Assembly (NCBI RefSeq): GCF_003633615.1
Contig: NZ_RBKU01000001.1
Coordinates: 5,084,001 to 5,148,000 of the forward strand
Reading direction: 5' to 3'
From: Mucilaginibacter gracilis
GTDB lineage: Bacteria; Bacteroidota; Bacteroidia; Sphingobacteriales; Sphingobacteriaceae
DNA: 64,000 nt
Part shown: piece by piece, positions 36,018-43,536 of the stretch
How the letters are laid out: every line of letters starts with the position of its first letter
Numbering within the stretch: the stretch's first letter is position 1
The notes under the pieces: generated by a model
What the model saw: only the letters and a program-made list of their open reading frames with translations
The model's database searches: none
Told to the model about the DNA's origin: nothing
Made by a program: the position numbers and the translations under genes

Positions 36018-36398
36018 ATGGCTCATTTGGGAAAAAGCATTGCAAGTTTGCGCGGACTGCGAAGAATGACACAAAAGGATATGGCTGCGAGACTCAATAT
36101 TCTGCAATCAGAATATTCCAGAATAGAACAGAAAGAAAAGATCGACGATGATTTATTAGATCGAATAGCAAATGCATTGGATATTACTCCTGAAGCGATA
36201 AAGAATTTTAATGAAAATGCCATTATCAACAACTTCTCCTTTAGTTTTAATGATAATGCTGTCAATACGGTTTATAACACTAATTCGATAGAAAAAATAG
36301 TAGACCTGTATGATACAGTAATCAAAGAAAAAGACGCTGTAATAAAAAGCAAAGATGAGGTAATTGAAATATTAAAACAGCAGTTGAAAACATCCTGA
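36018..36398 (+). CDS. XRE-family HTH regulator with coiled-coil tail
   Basis: A 126-residue protein. The N-terminal Cro/C1-type helix-turn-helix (about 5-62: IASLRGLRRMTQKDMAARLNILQSEYSRIEQ) is followed by a short linker and a Lys/Glu coiled coil (about 100-124, VIKEKDAVIKSKDEVIEILKQQL) that probably dimerises it. It is the last gene of element 1, about 150 bases from the right att core, and may control the divergent T9SS operon or its own promoter. Confidence 0.88.
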   Translation: MAHLGKSIASLRGLRRMTQKDMAARLNILQSEYSRIEQKEKIDDDLLDRIANALDITPEAIKNFNENAIINNFSFSFNDNAVNTVYNTNSIEKIVDLYDTVIKEKDAVIKSKDEVIEILKQQLKTS

Positions 36399-36484
36399 TT
36401 GTTGTTAAATTAACCTTAAACGTTTTAGTAATATATAGGAGAAATTATAGGCGAAATTATTACCTAATGTCGCCTTTGGTTTTC

Positions 36485-36505
36485 TTGTTCCTTATTTGTT
36501 CCTCG
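36485..36505 (+). repeat. TTGTTCCT repeats, candidate arm sites (right end)
   Basis: TTGTTCCTTA at 36485 and TTGTTCCTCG at 36496, the same octamer as at 8039-8079 near the left end, 37 bases before the att core at 36542. Confidence 0.65.
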
Positions 36506-36541
36506 TTAGGTATAAGTTGTTGATTGTCAATCGTAATTACT

Positions 36542-36559
36542 TTCTGTATCGGCAAATAA
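36542..36559 (+). other. attR of element 1 / attL of element 2
   Basis: TTCTGTATCGGCAAATAA encodes FCIGK-stop like the end of mnmE but has no mnmE body before it. It matches 7901-7918 at 16 of 18 and is identical to 39598-39615. Confidence 0.88.
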
Positions 36560-36943
36560 TTAGCCAAATTTCCACAAACTTTTACCAATTAAAACACTAA
36601 AAATCAATAAATTAAGCAAATTTATATTTGCTAATATATTTGGTTTTTTTATGCCGTTTTGATTATTTTTACACCTGAATTGTACCTCAAAGAGTGCCTT
36701 ATTAAAATACAATTGCCGCCCTGGCTTGGTGGCTGGAATCTCACCACGGCAAACCTTGCTGTAAATGGTAGCTACCGCCAATTTTAAAAATGCCGATGCT
36801 TCTTTAATGTCGAGCATTTCATCTTGTATATCCAAAGCAACCTTTTCACCGCAAAGCACCGCCTCTATTCTTCTGACTCTTTCCAATAATTCGGAGATGG
36901 CTACGGGTAGCTGCTCGAAAGTAAATTTTTCTGTTGGTTGCAT
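36560..36943 (-). CDS. Excisionase-type HTH protein with degraded C-terminus
   Basis: 127 residues from the ATG at 36943 (MQPTEKFTFEQLPVAISELL), chosen because it matches the start of the homologue at 10844. The helix-turn-helix (MLDIKEASAFLKLAVATIYSKVCRGEIP) and RQLYFNK are intact. After that the sequence departs from family and reads through noncoding-looking DNA to a stop that touches the att core, so the C-terminus was probably replaced or frameshifted. Upstream bases to 37018 are open but unlikely to be translated. Confidence 0.7.
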   Translation of the reverse strand: MQPTEKFTFEQLPVAISELLERVRRIEAVLCGEKVALDIQDEMLDIKEASAFLKLAVATIYSKVCRGEIPATKPGRQLYFNKALFEVQFRCKNNQNGIKKPNILANINLLNLLIFSVLIGKSLWKFG

Positions 36944-37023
36944 ATGCGAACATCGGGCAACAAATAATGAAGCTTGGGCAAGTAGCCTAAAGTATTTATT
37001 AATAAAGCGATAAAGCAAGGGAT

Positions 37024-37095
37024 TTATATCGGCAGATCACTCTTGGTAGACTTATCATCTGCCAGCAATATAGCCCGAATGCGGTTGATAGAAGT
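37024..37095 (-). pseudogene. 3' fragment of cheB
   Basis: The minus strand reads RIRAILLADDKSTKSDLPI and stop, almost identical to the end of the intact CheB at 40081-41112. Similarity stops near 37090. Only the last 20-odd codons remain. Confidence 0.85.
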
Positions 37096-37355
37096 GCTGT
37101 TTTTCCATTGCAATGAATTGAGCTATTTGGACTTAACTTCTTAATTACATACGAGGAGAACATATATAAACGAATAAAAGTTATAATTTAAAACATCTTT
37201 ATGGATAACGTTATAATTAGAAATACGCCATTGAATGGTGAGTAGCAACCTTAATAAAGTTTGTTAAATCTGGAAAAAATATAAATACTTCTGTAATAGT
37301 TACAAGTGCTCCGCCTGGATTTGCCGGAATTTTGTTTCAACAAAAAACTAAAGAA

Positions 37356-38123
37356 ATGACAACATCTAATGAAACCTCAAAAGTTGTATTGGTTACCGGT
37401 GGTAGCCGTGGTATAGGAAGAAGCATTGCAATTAATGCAGCCAAACGAGGACTTGGCGTAATACTAACCTACAATAGCCAACCTGAAAGCGGTCAGGCCG
37501 TCGCCGACGAAATCAATAATGCTGGTGGTAAAGCCATCGCTTTACATTTGGATGCAGGTAAACCCGCCTCATTTGATGAATTTGCAAAACAAATTTCAGC
37601 TGTCTTGCATGAAGAATGGGGCCGGGACAACTTCGACTACCTGGTAAATAACGCGGGTATCGCCCAAAGATCGCTGATCCAGGATACCACAGAGGAAATA
37701 TTTGACCAACTGGTAAATGTTAACCTGAAAGGAGTTTTCTTTCTTTCACAAAAGTTAATCCCTTTAATTGTTGATGGCGGACAGATTATTAACATTTCAT
37801 CAGGGTTGGCCCGGTTCGCCTTCCCCGGTACAGCAGTTTATGGTGCTTTGAAAGCTGGTCTTGAGGGCTTGACCCGATATTTTGCTAAAGAATATGCTGC
37901 TCGTAAAATTCGTGTAAACAGCGTAGCTCCCGGTGCTATTGATACTGAGTTTGGCGGTGGCAAAGGGGATGAGGAACACCGTCAGCAAATTGCTGCGGCA
38001 GCAGCTATTGGCCGCCTGGGCGTGGCAGATGACATTGGGCTCTTTGTAACCTCTATGTTATCAGATGACAGCAGGTTTGTCAATGCCCAGCGCATTGAAG
38101 TAGGCGGTGGCATAATGATCTAA
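37356..38123 (+). CDS. SDR-family oxidoreductase
   Basis: About 255 residues from the ATG at 37356 (MTTSNETSK), preferred to 37332. Classical short-chain dehydrogenase: cofactor motif TGGSRGIG near residue 14, NNAG near 95, catalytic Ser in ISSG near 142, and Y155-x-x-x-K159 in YGALKAG. NAD(P)H-dependent reduction of a carbonyl or sugar-like substrate is expected; the substrate is unknown. It is followed directly by an AraC regulator on the same strand and by a fragment of another SDR. Confidence 0.92.
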   Translation: MTTSNETSKVVLVTGGSRGIGRSIAINAAKRGLGVILTYNSQPESGQAVADEINNAGGKAIALHLDAGKPASFDEFAKQISAVLHEEWGRDNFDYLVNNAGIAQRSLIQDTTEEIFDQLVNVNLKGVFFLSQKLIPLIVDGGQIINISSGLARFAFPGTAVYGALKAGLEGLTRYFAKEYAARKIRVNSVAPGAIDTEFGGGKGDEEHRQQIAAAAAIGRLGVADDIGLFVTSMLSDDSRFVNAQRIEVGGGIMI

Positions 38124-38201
38124 GCATTGTTAAAGTACCGGCATATTTTTATGCCGGTACTAATTTTTCTTAGCTTTATATTTACAAGCATAAATGGTAT
38201 A

Positions 38202-39095
38202 ATGAAGTATCTTGATATTAAATCAATTACTGAACTGCATGAGTTCTTCCGGTACGACAAGCCACTGCACCCACTGATCACCATAGTAGATATGGGTAAG
38301 GTAGACCGCACGTATCGGGAACCCGATGTTGCCTACCGGCTAGGCATGTATGCCATTACCCTGAAAAAAGTTGATGGAACGTTTAAATATGGCCGTACAA
38401 ATATTGATTTTGCTGAAGGCACCTTGCTGTTTGCCGCCCCGGATCAAGTGATTATGCCAGATCCGTCCAACAAGGTAGAAGGCTGGGGACTATTTATACA
38501 TCCCGATTTTTTTAACGCAACTGCCAAGGGGCATCAGTTAACTCAATATTCGTTTTTTGGCTACGATTTTAACGAGGGGCTTCATTTATCTGACGGAGAG
38601 AAAATGGTGATAGAAGCCACTCTTCAAAATATAGGAAAGGAAATTTCCAATACTTTAGATACGCATTCGCACCAGTTAATCCTGACCAATCTGGAATTAA
38701 TGTTCTCCTATGCAGGGCGGTTTTACGACAGGCAATTTTTGACGCGCGCAAAACCGGCCAATGATCTGGTGCAACAGTTTGAATTGCTGCTAAATGATTA
38801 TTTTAAATTAGACTCTCTGGTTAACCTGGGATTGCCTGACGTTAAATATTTTGCAGACCGTTTGAACCGTTCTCCAAATTATTTGTCTGATCTTTTAGTA
38901 AAATATACGGGGCAATCTATCCAGGTGCACATCCATCGAAAGCTAATCGATAAAGCGAAGCACTTGTTGTGGAGTACCGATAACACGATCACTGAAATTG
39001 CTTTCGATTTGGGGTTTGAACATCCCTCTCATTTTACAAAGTTATTTAAAAGCAAAACAGGACAGTCACCTAAATCTTACCGGGTAATGAATTAA
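38202..39095 (+). CDS. AraC-family transcriptional regulator
   Basis: About 297 residues from the ATG at 38202 (MKYLDIKSITELHEFF); the open frame back to 38127 would add an unlikely hydrophobic start. The N-terminal cupin-like sensing region covers about 1-180. The C-terminal AraC domain (about 195-295) has VKYFADRLNRSPNYLSDLLVKYTGQS and ITEIAFDLGFEHPSHFTKLFKSKTGQSPKSYR. This family often controls an adjacent SDR gene; here the SDR lies immediately upstream. Confidence 0.9.
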   Translation: MKYLDIKSITELHEFFRYDKPLHPLITIVDMGKVDRTYREPDVAYRLGMYAITLKKVDGTFKYGRTNIDFAEGTLLFAAPDQVIMPDPSNKVEGWGLFIHPDFFNATAKGHQLTQYSFFGYDFNEGLHLSDGEKMVIEATLQNIGKEISNTLDTHSHQLILTNLELMFSYAGRFYDRQFLTRAKPANDLVQQFELLLNDYFKLDSLVNLGLPDVKYFADRLNRSPNYLSDLLVKYTGQSIQVHIHRKLIDKAKHLLWSTDNTITEIAFDLGFEHPSHFTKLFKSKTGQSPKSYRVMN

Positions 39096-39168
39096 CTACA
39101 GGCAGTCAATCCCACTTGATTGTATTATTTGGCAATAGGCTACTCGAAATCAAGAGGCTAAATGTAAA

Positions 39169-39279
39169 ATGGCAAACATCATTGCATTTTTAGCTATGAA
39201 CCAATCATCTTATAGCACCGGTCAGAATATCATAGCAGATGGCGGAATGAGCGCCACGGCATTGGTAGAATACCCATAG
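39169..39279 (+). pseudogene. C-terminal fragment of an SDR oxidoreductase
   Basis: Reading 39169-39279 gives MANIIAFLAMNQSSYSTGQN, then IIADGGMSATALVEYP and stop, the characteristic SDR C-terminus. No catalytic part precedes it. It differs from the end of the intact SDR at 37356, so it is a relic of a second enzyme. Confidence 0.8.
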
Positions 39280-39597
39280 CATTAATTAATTAATAACCAA
39301 CTAAGCTTAAATGCCAATGTTATAGCAGCTTTGTTGTACAAATAAGAATTATTGCAGGACCTTACACGTCCTCAAACGCTAATTATCACTTCTTTAGTTT
39401 TTTATTTACATAGGTACAGTTTTTTATCAAAAACTGTACCCGTATTAGGCATAACACACTGTTAATCAACAATATGCATTTTATAAAAAAGAGTATAAAT
39501 AAAATTTTGATTTTCAATTATTTATGCCTATCTTAAAATTTGTACCTATATTGTACCTTTAGTTAAACAACTGATTGACAGTCAATTATATAGTACT
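39280..39597. other. Noncoding right end of element 2
   Basis: About 318 bases without a gene. It holds an inverted repeat at 39413-39440 (GGTACAGTTTTT, TATC, complement) and TTTGTACCTA / TTGTACCTTT at 39539-39559, which may be arm-type or regulatory sites for the recombinase acting at the adjacent att core. Confidence 0.55.
39413..39440. repeat. Perfect 12-base inverted repeat near the att core
   Basis: GGTACAGTTTTT at 39413-39424 and AAAAACTGTACC at 39429-39440. The outer half-sites resemble the TTGTACCT repeats nearby. A terminator-like or recombinase-binding role is possible. Confidence 0.6.
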
Positions 39598-39615
39598 TTC
39601 TGTATCGGCAAATAA
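39598..39615 (+). other. Third mnmE-end att core
   Basis: Identical to 36542-36559 (encodes FCIGK-stop) and followed by about 540 bases nearly identical to those after 36559. It marks the junction between elements 2 and 3. Confidence 0.88.
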
Positions 39616-39667
39616 TTAGCCAAATTTCCACAAACCTCTCCCACTTAAAACGCAAAAAATCAATAAA

Positions 39668-40000
39668 TTAAGCAAATATGCACTTGCTAATATTTTTTGA
39701 TTTTTTTGTGCCGTTTTGCCTATTTTCACATCTGAATTGTACCTCAAAGAGTGCCTTATTAAAATACAATTGCCGCCCTGGCTTGGTGGCTGGAATCTCA
39801 CCACGGCAAACCTTGCTGTAAATGGCAGCTACCGCCAATTTTAAAAATGCCGATGCTTCTTTAATGTCGAGCATTTCATCTTGTATATCCAAAGCAATCT
39901 TTTCACCGCAAAGCATCGCCTCTATTCTTCTGACTCTTTCCAATAATTCGGAGATGGCTACGGGTAGCTGCTCGAAAGTAAGTTTTTCTGTTGGTTGCAT
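39668..40000 (-). CDS. Excisionase-type HTH protein, second degraded copy
   Basis: 110 residues from the ATG at 40000 (MQPTEKLTFEQLPVAISELL). It is about 93 percent identical in DNA to the 36560-36943 gene and shares the intact helix-turn-helix (MLDIKEASAFLKLAVAAIYSKVCRGEIP). The C-terminal tail ends at a different stop, because small differences shift the frame in the same noncoding-looking region. It starts 81 bases after the CheB stop. Confidence 0.7.
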   Translation of the reverse strand: MQPTEKLTFEQLPVAISELLERVRRIEAMLCGEKIALDIQDEMLDIKEASAFLKLAVAAIYSKVCRGEIPATKPGRQLYFNKALFEVQFRCENRQNGTKKSKNISKCIFA

Positions 40001-40080
40001 ATGCGAACATCGGGCAACAAATAATGAAGCTTGGGCAAGTAGCCTAAAGCATTTATTAATAAAGCGATAAAGCAAGGGAT

Positions 40081-41112
40081 TTATATCGGCAGATCACTCT
40101 TGGTAGGCTTATCATCTGCCAGCAATATAGCCCGAATACGGTCTATATGAACCTGCGACGATTCCGCCCGCTCCGCAGCCATGCGTGAAGTTGCCCCCTT
40201 TTGTTCTTTAGCTACCGTAGTGAGCAGGTTTTTTCGCTCTTCAAACATGCGTAGGGCTATCCACATGGTTTCCTCAATTTTTTGAGTTTGGGAAGCGAGT
40301 AGTGATGCAGAGGTATAAGCATGGCCGGTATGACACCTATAACGTACAAAAGAACCTTTGTCCATCTTCCAGAGTACGCCCCCACAACCGGGACAGTTAA
40401 ACGGAACTTGTTCACCCAGGGAATTGACCGCAGGCAGGTCACTCAGCACTCGTTCGGCAATCTTTGCTTCTCTTTGAATGTCATCTGGTATTGTTTTTTG
40501 CCTGCCCACTTTTCTTGCCATGAGTGTAGCCAAGATACCGCCCATCTCTGCTATTGGCACGCAATAATCTGCCTTCAACTGATTTAAGGTATTTTTAGGC
40601 ATGTCGGGATATTGCGCTTCTTTGGGGTCTTGTACGATACAAATGCCGCCACACCTTTGAATGGCGATCATACCGGCAGTGCCATCATCAAGGTAGCCGG
40701 TCAGAATAATGCCGGTCACACGGTTTCCGAAAGCGACTGCGGCAGAACGGAACAGCGGATCAATACCGGGACGAGAGCGGTTTTCAGCCGCTCCTTTGGT
40801 AACGTGCAGTTCACCGTTTTTTTCAATCAGGAGATGGTGATCGGACGGCGCAAGATACACCCGCCCGGCTTTAAACAATTCACCGTGTATGGCATGTCCG
40901 CATTTTAATTTACCATGTTTATTCAAAGCATCTAATAACACATTTCCGGTAGCATCCGGGGAAATGTGCATCACCACTAGCACAGGCGCAGGGAAATCTT
41001 CCGGTAATTGCTGGATTAAAGCGTCCAGCGCATTCAGGCCACCCGCAGAAGCGCCCACGACAACGACTTGGCCGGTTTTATAGTTGAAATCTTTGATTTT
41101 TGCGATCTTCAT
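40081..41112 (-). CDS. Orphan CheB-type methylesterase
   Basis: A 343-residue protein with a CheB C-terminal catalytic domain (about 12-190) and no receiver domain. The Ser of GASAGGLNAL (about 21), His of VMHISPDATG (about 49) and Asp of YLDDGTAGM (about 141) form the esterase triad. The second half adds CPGCGG ... YRCHTGHAY (about 250-275), a probable zinc-binding module, and a helical tail. CheB removes methyl groups from Glu of chemoreceptors, but no chemotaxis genes are nearby, so the target is unknown. A 3' fragment of a second copy lies at 37024. Confidence 0.88.
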   Translation of the reverse strand: MKIAKIKDFNYKTGQVVVVGASAGGLNALDALIQQLPEDFPAPVLVVMHISPDATGNVLLDALNKHGKLKCGHAIHGELFKAGRVYLAPSDHHLLIEKNGELHVTKGAAENRSRPGIDPLFRSAAVAFGNRVTGIILTGYLDDGTAGMIAIQRCGGICIVQDPKEAQYPDMPKNTLNQLKADYCVPIAEMGGILATLMARKVGRQKTIPDDIQREAKIAERVLSDLPAVNSLGEQVPFNCPGCGGVLWKMDKGSFVRYRCHTGHAYTSASLLASQTQKIEETMWIALRMFEERKNLLTTVAKEQKGATSRMAAERAESSQVHIDRIRAILLADDKPTKSDLPI

Positions 41113-41115
41113 TAA

Positions 41116-41718
41116 TTGACCAACAGCAATTTCCGCAAAAAGTTACAACTACGCTACACTATTAATAAGGATGAATATTACATTAAAAACCTGAAAAAGA
41201 TCATTAACCTGGCGGTAAATAACAAATGGCTAATTCATAATCCGTTCAATGCCTTTAAATGTACTTATCGGAAAGTCAACCGGGATGTCCTAGAATGGGA
41301 GGAGATTGAATTATTGGCCTCGCATGAATTTAAAGTGAAGCGGCTCGACGAGGTAAGGGACACCTTTCTTTTCTGCTGCTTTACCGGATATGCTTTTGTT
41401 GATGTAGAAAAATTAACACCACAAAATATCGTAAGCGGTAAAGATAAAGTCCTATGGATTAAAACCACCCGCACAAAGACAAAGATCGAAGCTAATGTTC
41501 CTCTTATTCCGCAAGCAATCGAGATCCTAAATAAATATGAAGGCCATTCATGCCGTGATGTAGAGAACAGGCTATTGCCAGTTAAAAGCAACCAAAAGAT
41601 GAATGCCTACCTTAAAGAAATTGCAGACCTCGCTGGCATTGACAAGAATCTGACGACCCACATTGCAAGACATACGTTTGCAACTACAGTAACACTAGAT
41701 AACGATATATGCCCCTGA
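41116..41718 (+). pseudogene. Truncated tyrosine recombinase
   Basis: An open stretch of about 200 codons with no ATG at its beginning (a TTG follows a stop directly). It retains part of the core-binding domain (NLKKIINLAVNNKWLIHNPF) and the catalytic region through HIARHTFATTVTLDN. It lacks the LGH and Tyr box and has DVRDTF-type changes around the first Arg. It is broken at about 41700, where IS4-like sequence begins on the other strand. It is a relic of the integrase of element 3. Confidence 0.85.
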
Positions 41719-42053
41719 AAACTGCTCATAAATACATTCGTAGATCTGCCTGAAATAGTCTGGGTCTACTTTAGATAATCTTTCAGAAATAGAACTTCTG
41801 CGTACCTTTTCATCTTCATCAAGGTTAAAAAGTATCTTGAAGACGGAATCGTTGAATGTGTCCTCAAGGCTTCGCTGGCTAAGCCTGTCATTGTCCAAAA
41901 TACCATAGAGCAGCAAATAAAACAGCTTATTGCCGTACAGAAACTTTGCGTAATGATCGATCTTGGTTGTAAGTGAAAATTTGCTATCAACGCTTCCGGA
42001 ATGAAGCCTAAGAGCTGCTTTACAGTGACGTTATGTTCTTTAAAAATGGCCAT
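41695..42053 (-). pseudogene. IS4-family transposase remnant, frameshifted and truncated
   Basis: The minus-strand ATG at 42053 begins MAIFKEHNVTVKQLLGFIP. Near 41995 the frame shifts and continues as SKFSLTTKIDHYAKFLYGNK, LFYLLLYGILDNDRLSQRSL and RRSSISERLSKVDPDYFRQI. This matches the N-terminal domain of Bacteroidota IS4-type transposases. It ends abruptly near 41700 against the broken integrase; the DDE domain is absent. Confidence 0.85.
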
Positions 42054-42096
42054 ATCATATTGATTATCAGCTATTAATATAGCAAATCAATATGAT
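42054..42096. repeat. Inverted repeat at the start of the IS4 remnant
   Basis: ATCATATTGATT (42054-42065) and AATCAATATGAT (42085-42096), with an inner GCTAT/ATAGC. It lies directly upstream of the transposase start. It may be a translation-blocking hairpin or part of the IS end. Confidence 0.6.
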
Positions 42097-42164
42097 AAAA
42101 ACAAGATAAATAATTGAAAATCAATTGCTTATATAAAACTAACTAACCACTATAAAACAAAAAA

Positions 42165-42186
42165 GTCGGAAGATTAATCTTCCGAC
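42165..42186 (-). terminator. Terminator of the DUF4199-dihydroorotase gene string
   Basis: Perfect 22-base palindrome (GTCGGAAGATT and complement), followed on the minus strand by a TTTTTTGTTTT tract. It ends the minus-strand operon running from about 46869 to 42237. Confidence 0.85.
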
Positions 42187-42236
42187 CATTCGTGGCACAA
42201 GGCCGCTTTTGTTGTTTTTATAGATGGGTGACTAAA

Positions 42237-42851
42237 TTACAAAGTTGGGTCTAAACCTGCATTTTCAACTTCGTCGGTATCATTTGCATATAAAAGCGGC
42301 TCTTTTTTAAACATGGCGGCAAATATTAAGGCGAGTACAAAATCAATAATGATAGCAATACCTGCGCCTTTTAACATGGTTAATGGAGAGTGGTCGGATT
42401 GTTTATCCATGCTTTTTTCAACCTGCTCAACTTGTTTATCTATTTTATCGTGATCTACACCTTGTTTCTTCATCATGGTGGTAGTACCATTTATAAACAC
42501 GGTTTTCATCTTTTGTGCCATATCGGGTTCTATAAGGGTTGAAAAACCTAAGTTTCCTATTGTCGACACAAGGTAGGTAACCAAAAACATTATAAATATG
42601 CCGGTTGTAGCTTGTTTAAAATTCCAAAAGCCACCTATTTTTTTTCTCAAATCAAAGCATAACCAAATGGCTATCCCTAACGGTATCAGCACGGTTATCG
42701 AGAGGGGGCCAATTATGGTAATCATCCAAAAATTGGTTGTCATTAAGGTGATAAAATAAAATAAGAATATACCCAGCACTAAAAAGATAACTCCAAAAAG
42801 TACACCGTTTATAGCAGCATTTTTTTTTATTTTTTGTTCAAGAGTTTCCAT
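42237..42851 (-). CDS. DUF4199-domain membrane protein
   Basis: A 204-residue protein with four membrane spans (about 12-35, 40-63, 77-98 and 157-178) and a charged helix between the third and fourth. This is the DUF4199 pattern of Bacteroidota, whose role is unknown. The segment WNFKQATTGIFIMFLVTY is typical. It lies 6 bases after the acidic 224-residue gene and probably closes a minus-strand operon that also holds the dihydroorotase homologue and BatA protein. Confidence 0.85.
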   Translation of the reverse strand: METLEQKIKKNAAINGVLFGVIFLVLGIFLFYFITLMTTNFWMITIIGPLSITVLIPLGIAIWLCFDLRKKIGGFWNFKQATTGIFIMFLVTYLVSTIGNLGFSTLIEPDMAQKMKTVFINGTTTMMKKQGVDHDKIDKQVEQVEKSMDKQSDHSPLTMLKGAGIAIIIDFVLALIFAAMFKKEPLLYANDTDEVENAGLDPTL

Positions 42852-42857
42852 CGGAAA

Positions 42858-43532
42858 TTAGTTTTGATTAAAGTTCTCTAATATAGTAAAAACAGCCATA
42901 TCGAAATCTTGTGCAACCGAATTTTGTTCGATGGTTTTTTTCACATCTGTTGATGGTTCAACATCGTAAAAAAAGCACATGATGGGGTAAAATAATTCTT
43001 TCAGTTCCGATTCTTCGTCAATACCTACTGCTGCTTTGGCAATGTCTTCAACCGAGCTTTCCATTAATATCTGGTTGGCTATTATAGGTTCGTAAATGCG
43101 GTGCTCGTCTTGAAACTCGTCTTCTTCAACCAGCAAAAATTCCTTCAAAAAATCTTCCAGTTCGGGCTCAATATCTTCGTCTTTGCATTCGTTAAGGTAT
43201 AGCAACACGTTCAATAGCTCGGTTCCGCGGTCAAGCGTGTCTTCTTCTATCTGCTCCCACTCCGGCGAATCCAGGTAATCTTCTTCTAATTTAATTACAT
43301 CGGCGCTAAAAAAGTTCATCAGCAGCAAATCAAAAAAAACTTCGCGCAAAGCTTCCATCTGCGGATAGTCGTCAAAAGCGGCATCCAGTAAATCAACCTT
43401 CGATAAAAAATCCTCATCGCTGGAGAATACTTTAATTAAATCGTTTTGAATGGCTTTAGTGTTAAGCTCATTTTTTTCAGCAAAAACTGCTACTGCGCTT
43501 GTTAAAGCTGTCTGAATTTGGGGGTCCATCAT
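42858..43532 (-). CDS. Acidic hypothetical protein
   Basis: A 224-residue, very acidic, probably all-helical cytoplasmic protein (frequent EDE, DLL and EE runs) without a signal peptide, membrane span or enzyme motif I know. It begins 4 bases after the dihydroorotase-like stop and ends 6 bases before DUF4199, so it is co-transcribed. I do not recognise a family. Confidence 0.75.
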   Translation of the reverse strand: MMDPQIQTALTSAVAVFAEKNELNTKAIQNDLIKVFSSDEDFLSKVDLLDAAFDDYPQMEALREVFFDLLLMNFFSADVIKLEEDYLDSPEWEQIEEDTLDRGTELLNVLLYLNECKDEDIEPELEDFLKEFLLVEEDEFQDEHRIYEPIIANQILMESSVEDIAKAAVGIDEESELKELFYPIMCFFYDVEPSTDVKKTIEQNSVAQDFDMAVFTILENFNQN

Positions 43533-43536
43533 AATA

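Larger units (their letters stand above)
7901..36559. mobile_element. Mobilizable integrative element 1 at mnmE
   Basis: About 28.7 kb bounded by att cores at 7901-7918 and 36542-36559. It holds a tyrosine recombinase, an excisionase-like HTH protein, a toprim primase, MobC and a relaxase at its left end, then cargo: a DUF1016 nuclease, an AraC regulator, a MauE-like gene group, a sigma/FecR/SusCD/thioredoxin locus, T9SS proteins and an XRE regulator. No type IV secretion genes are seen, so it should need a helper for conjugation. TTGTTCCT arm-type repeats occur near both ends. Confidence 0.85.
36542..39615. mobile_element. Integrative element 2 remnant (SDR/AraC cargo)
   Basis: About 3 kb between identical att cores. 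The left 545 bases (HTH gene and 3' end of cheB) are duplicated at 39597-40142. It has no integrase of its own, so it is a deletion remnant or was moved by a related recombinase. TTGTACCT-type repeats occur at 36680 and at 39539-39559. Confidence 0.65.
39598..42100. mobile_element. Decayed element 3
   Basis: From the third att core to about 42100. It contains an HTH gene, an orphan cheB, a truncated integrase and a frameshifted IS4-type transposase. No further att core is visible to the right, so its right end has been lost by deletion. The right boundary given here is approximate. Confidence 0.55.

Noticed and set aside
42165..42186. Perfect 22-base palindrome as a possible protein-binding site
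   Set aside because: Followed by a T-rich tract on the minus strand and placed after the last gene of an operon, so a terminator is the simpler reading.
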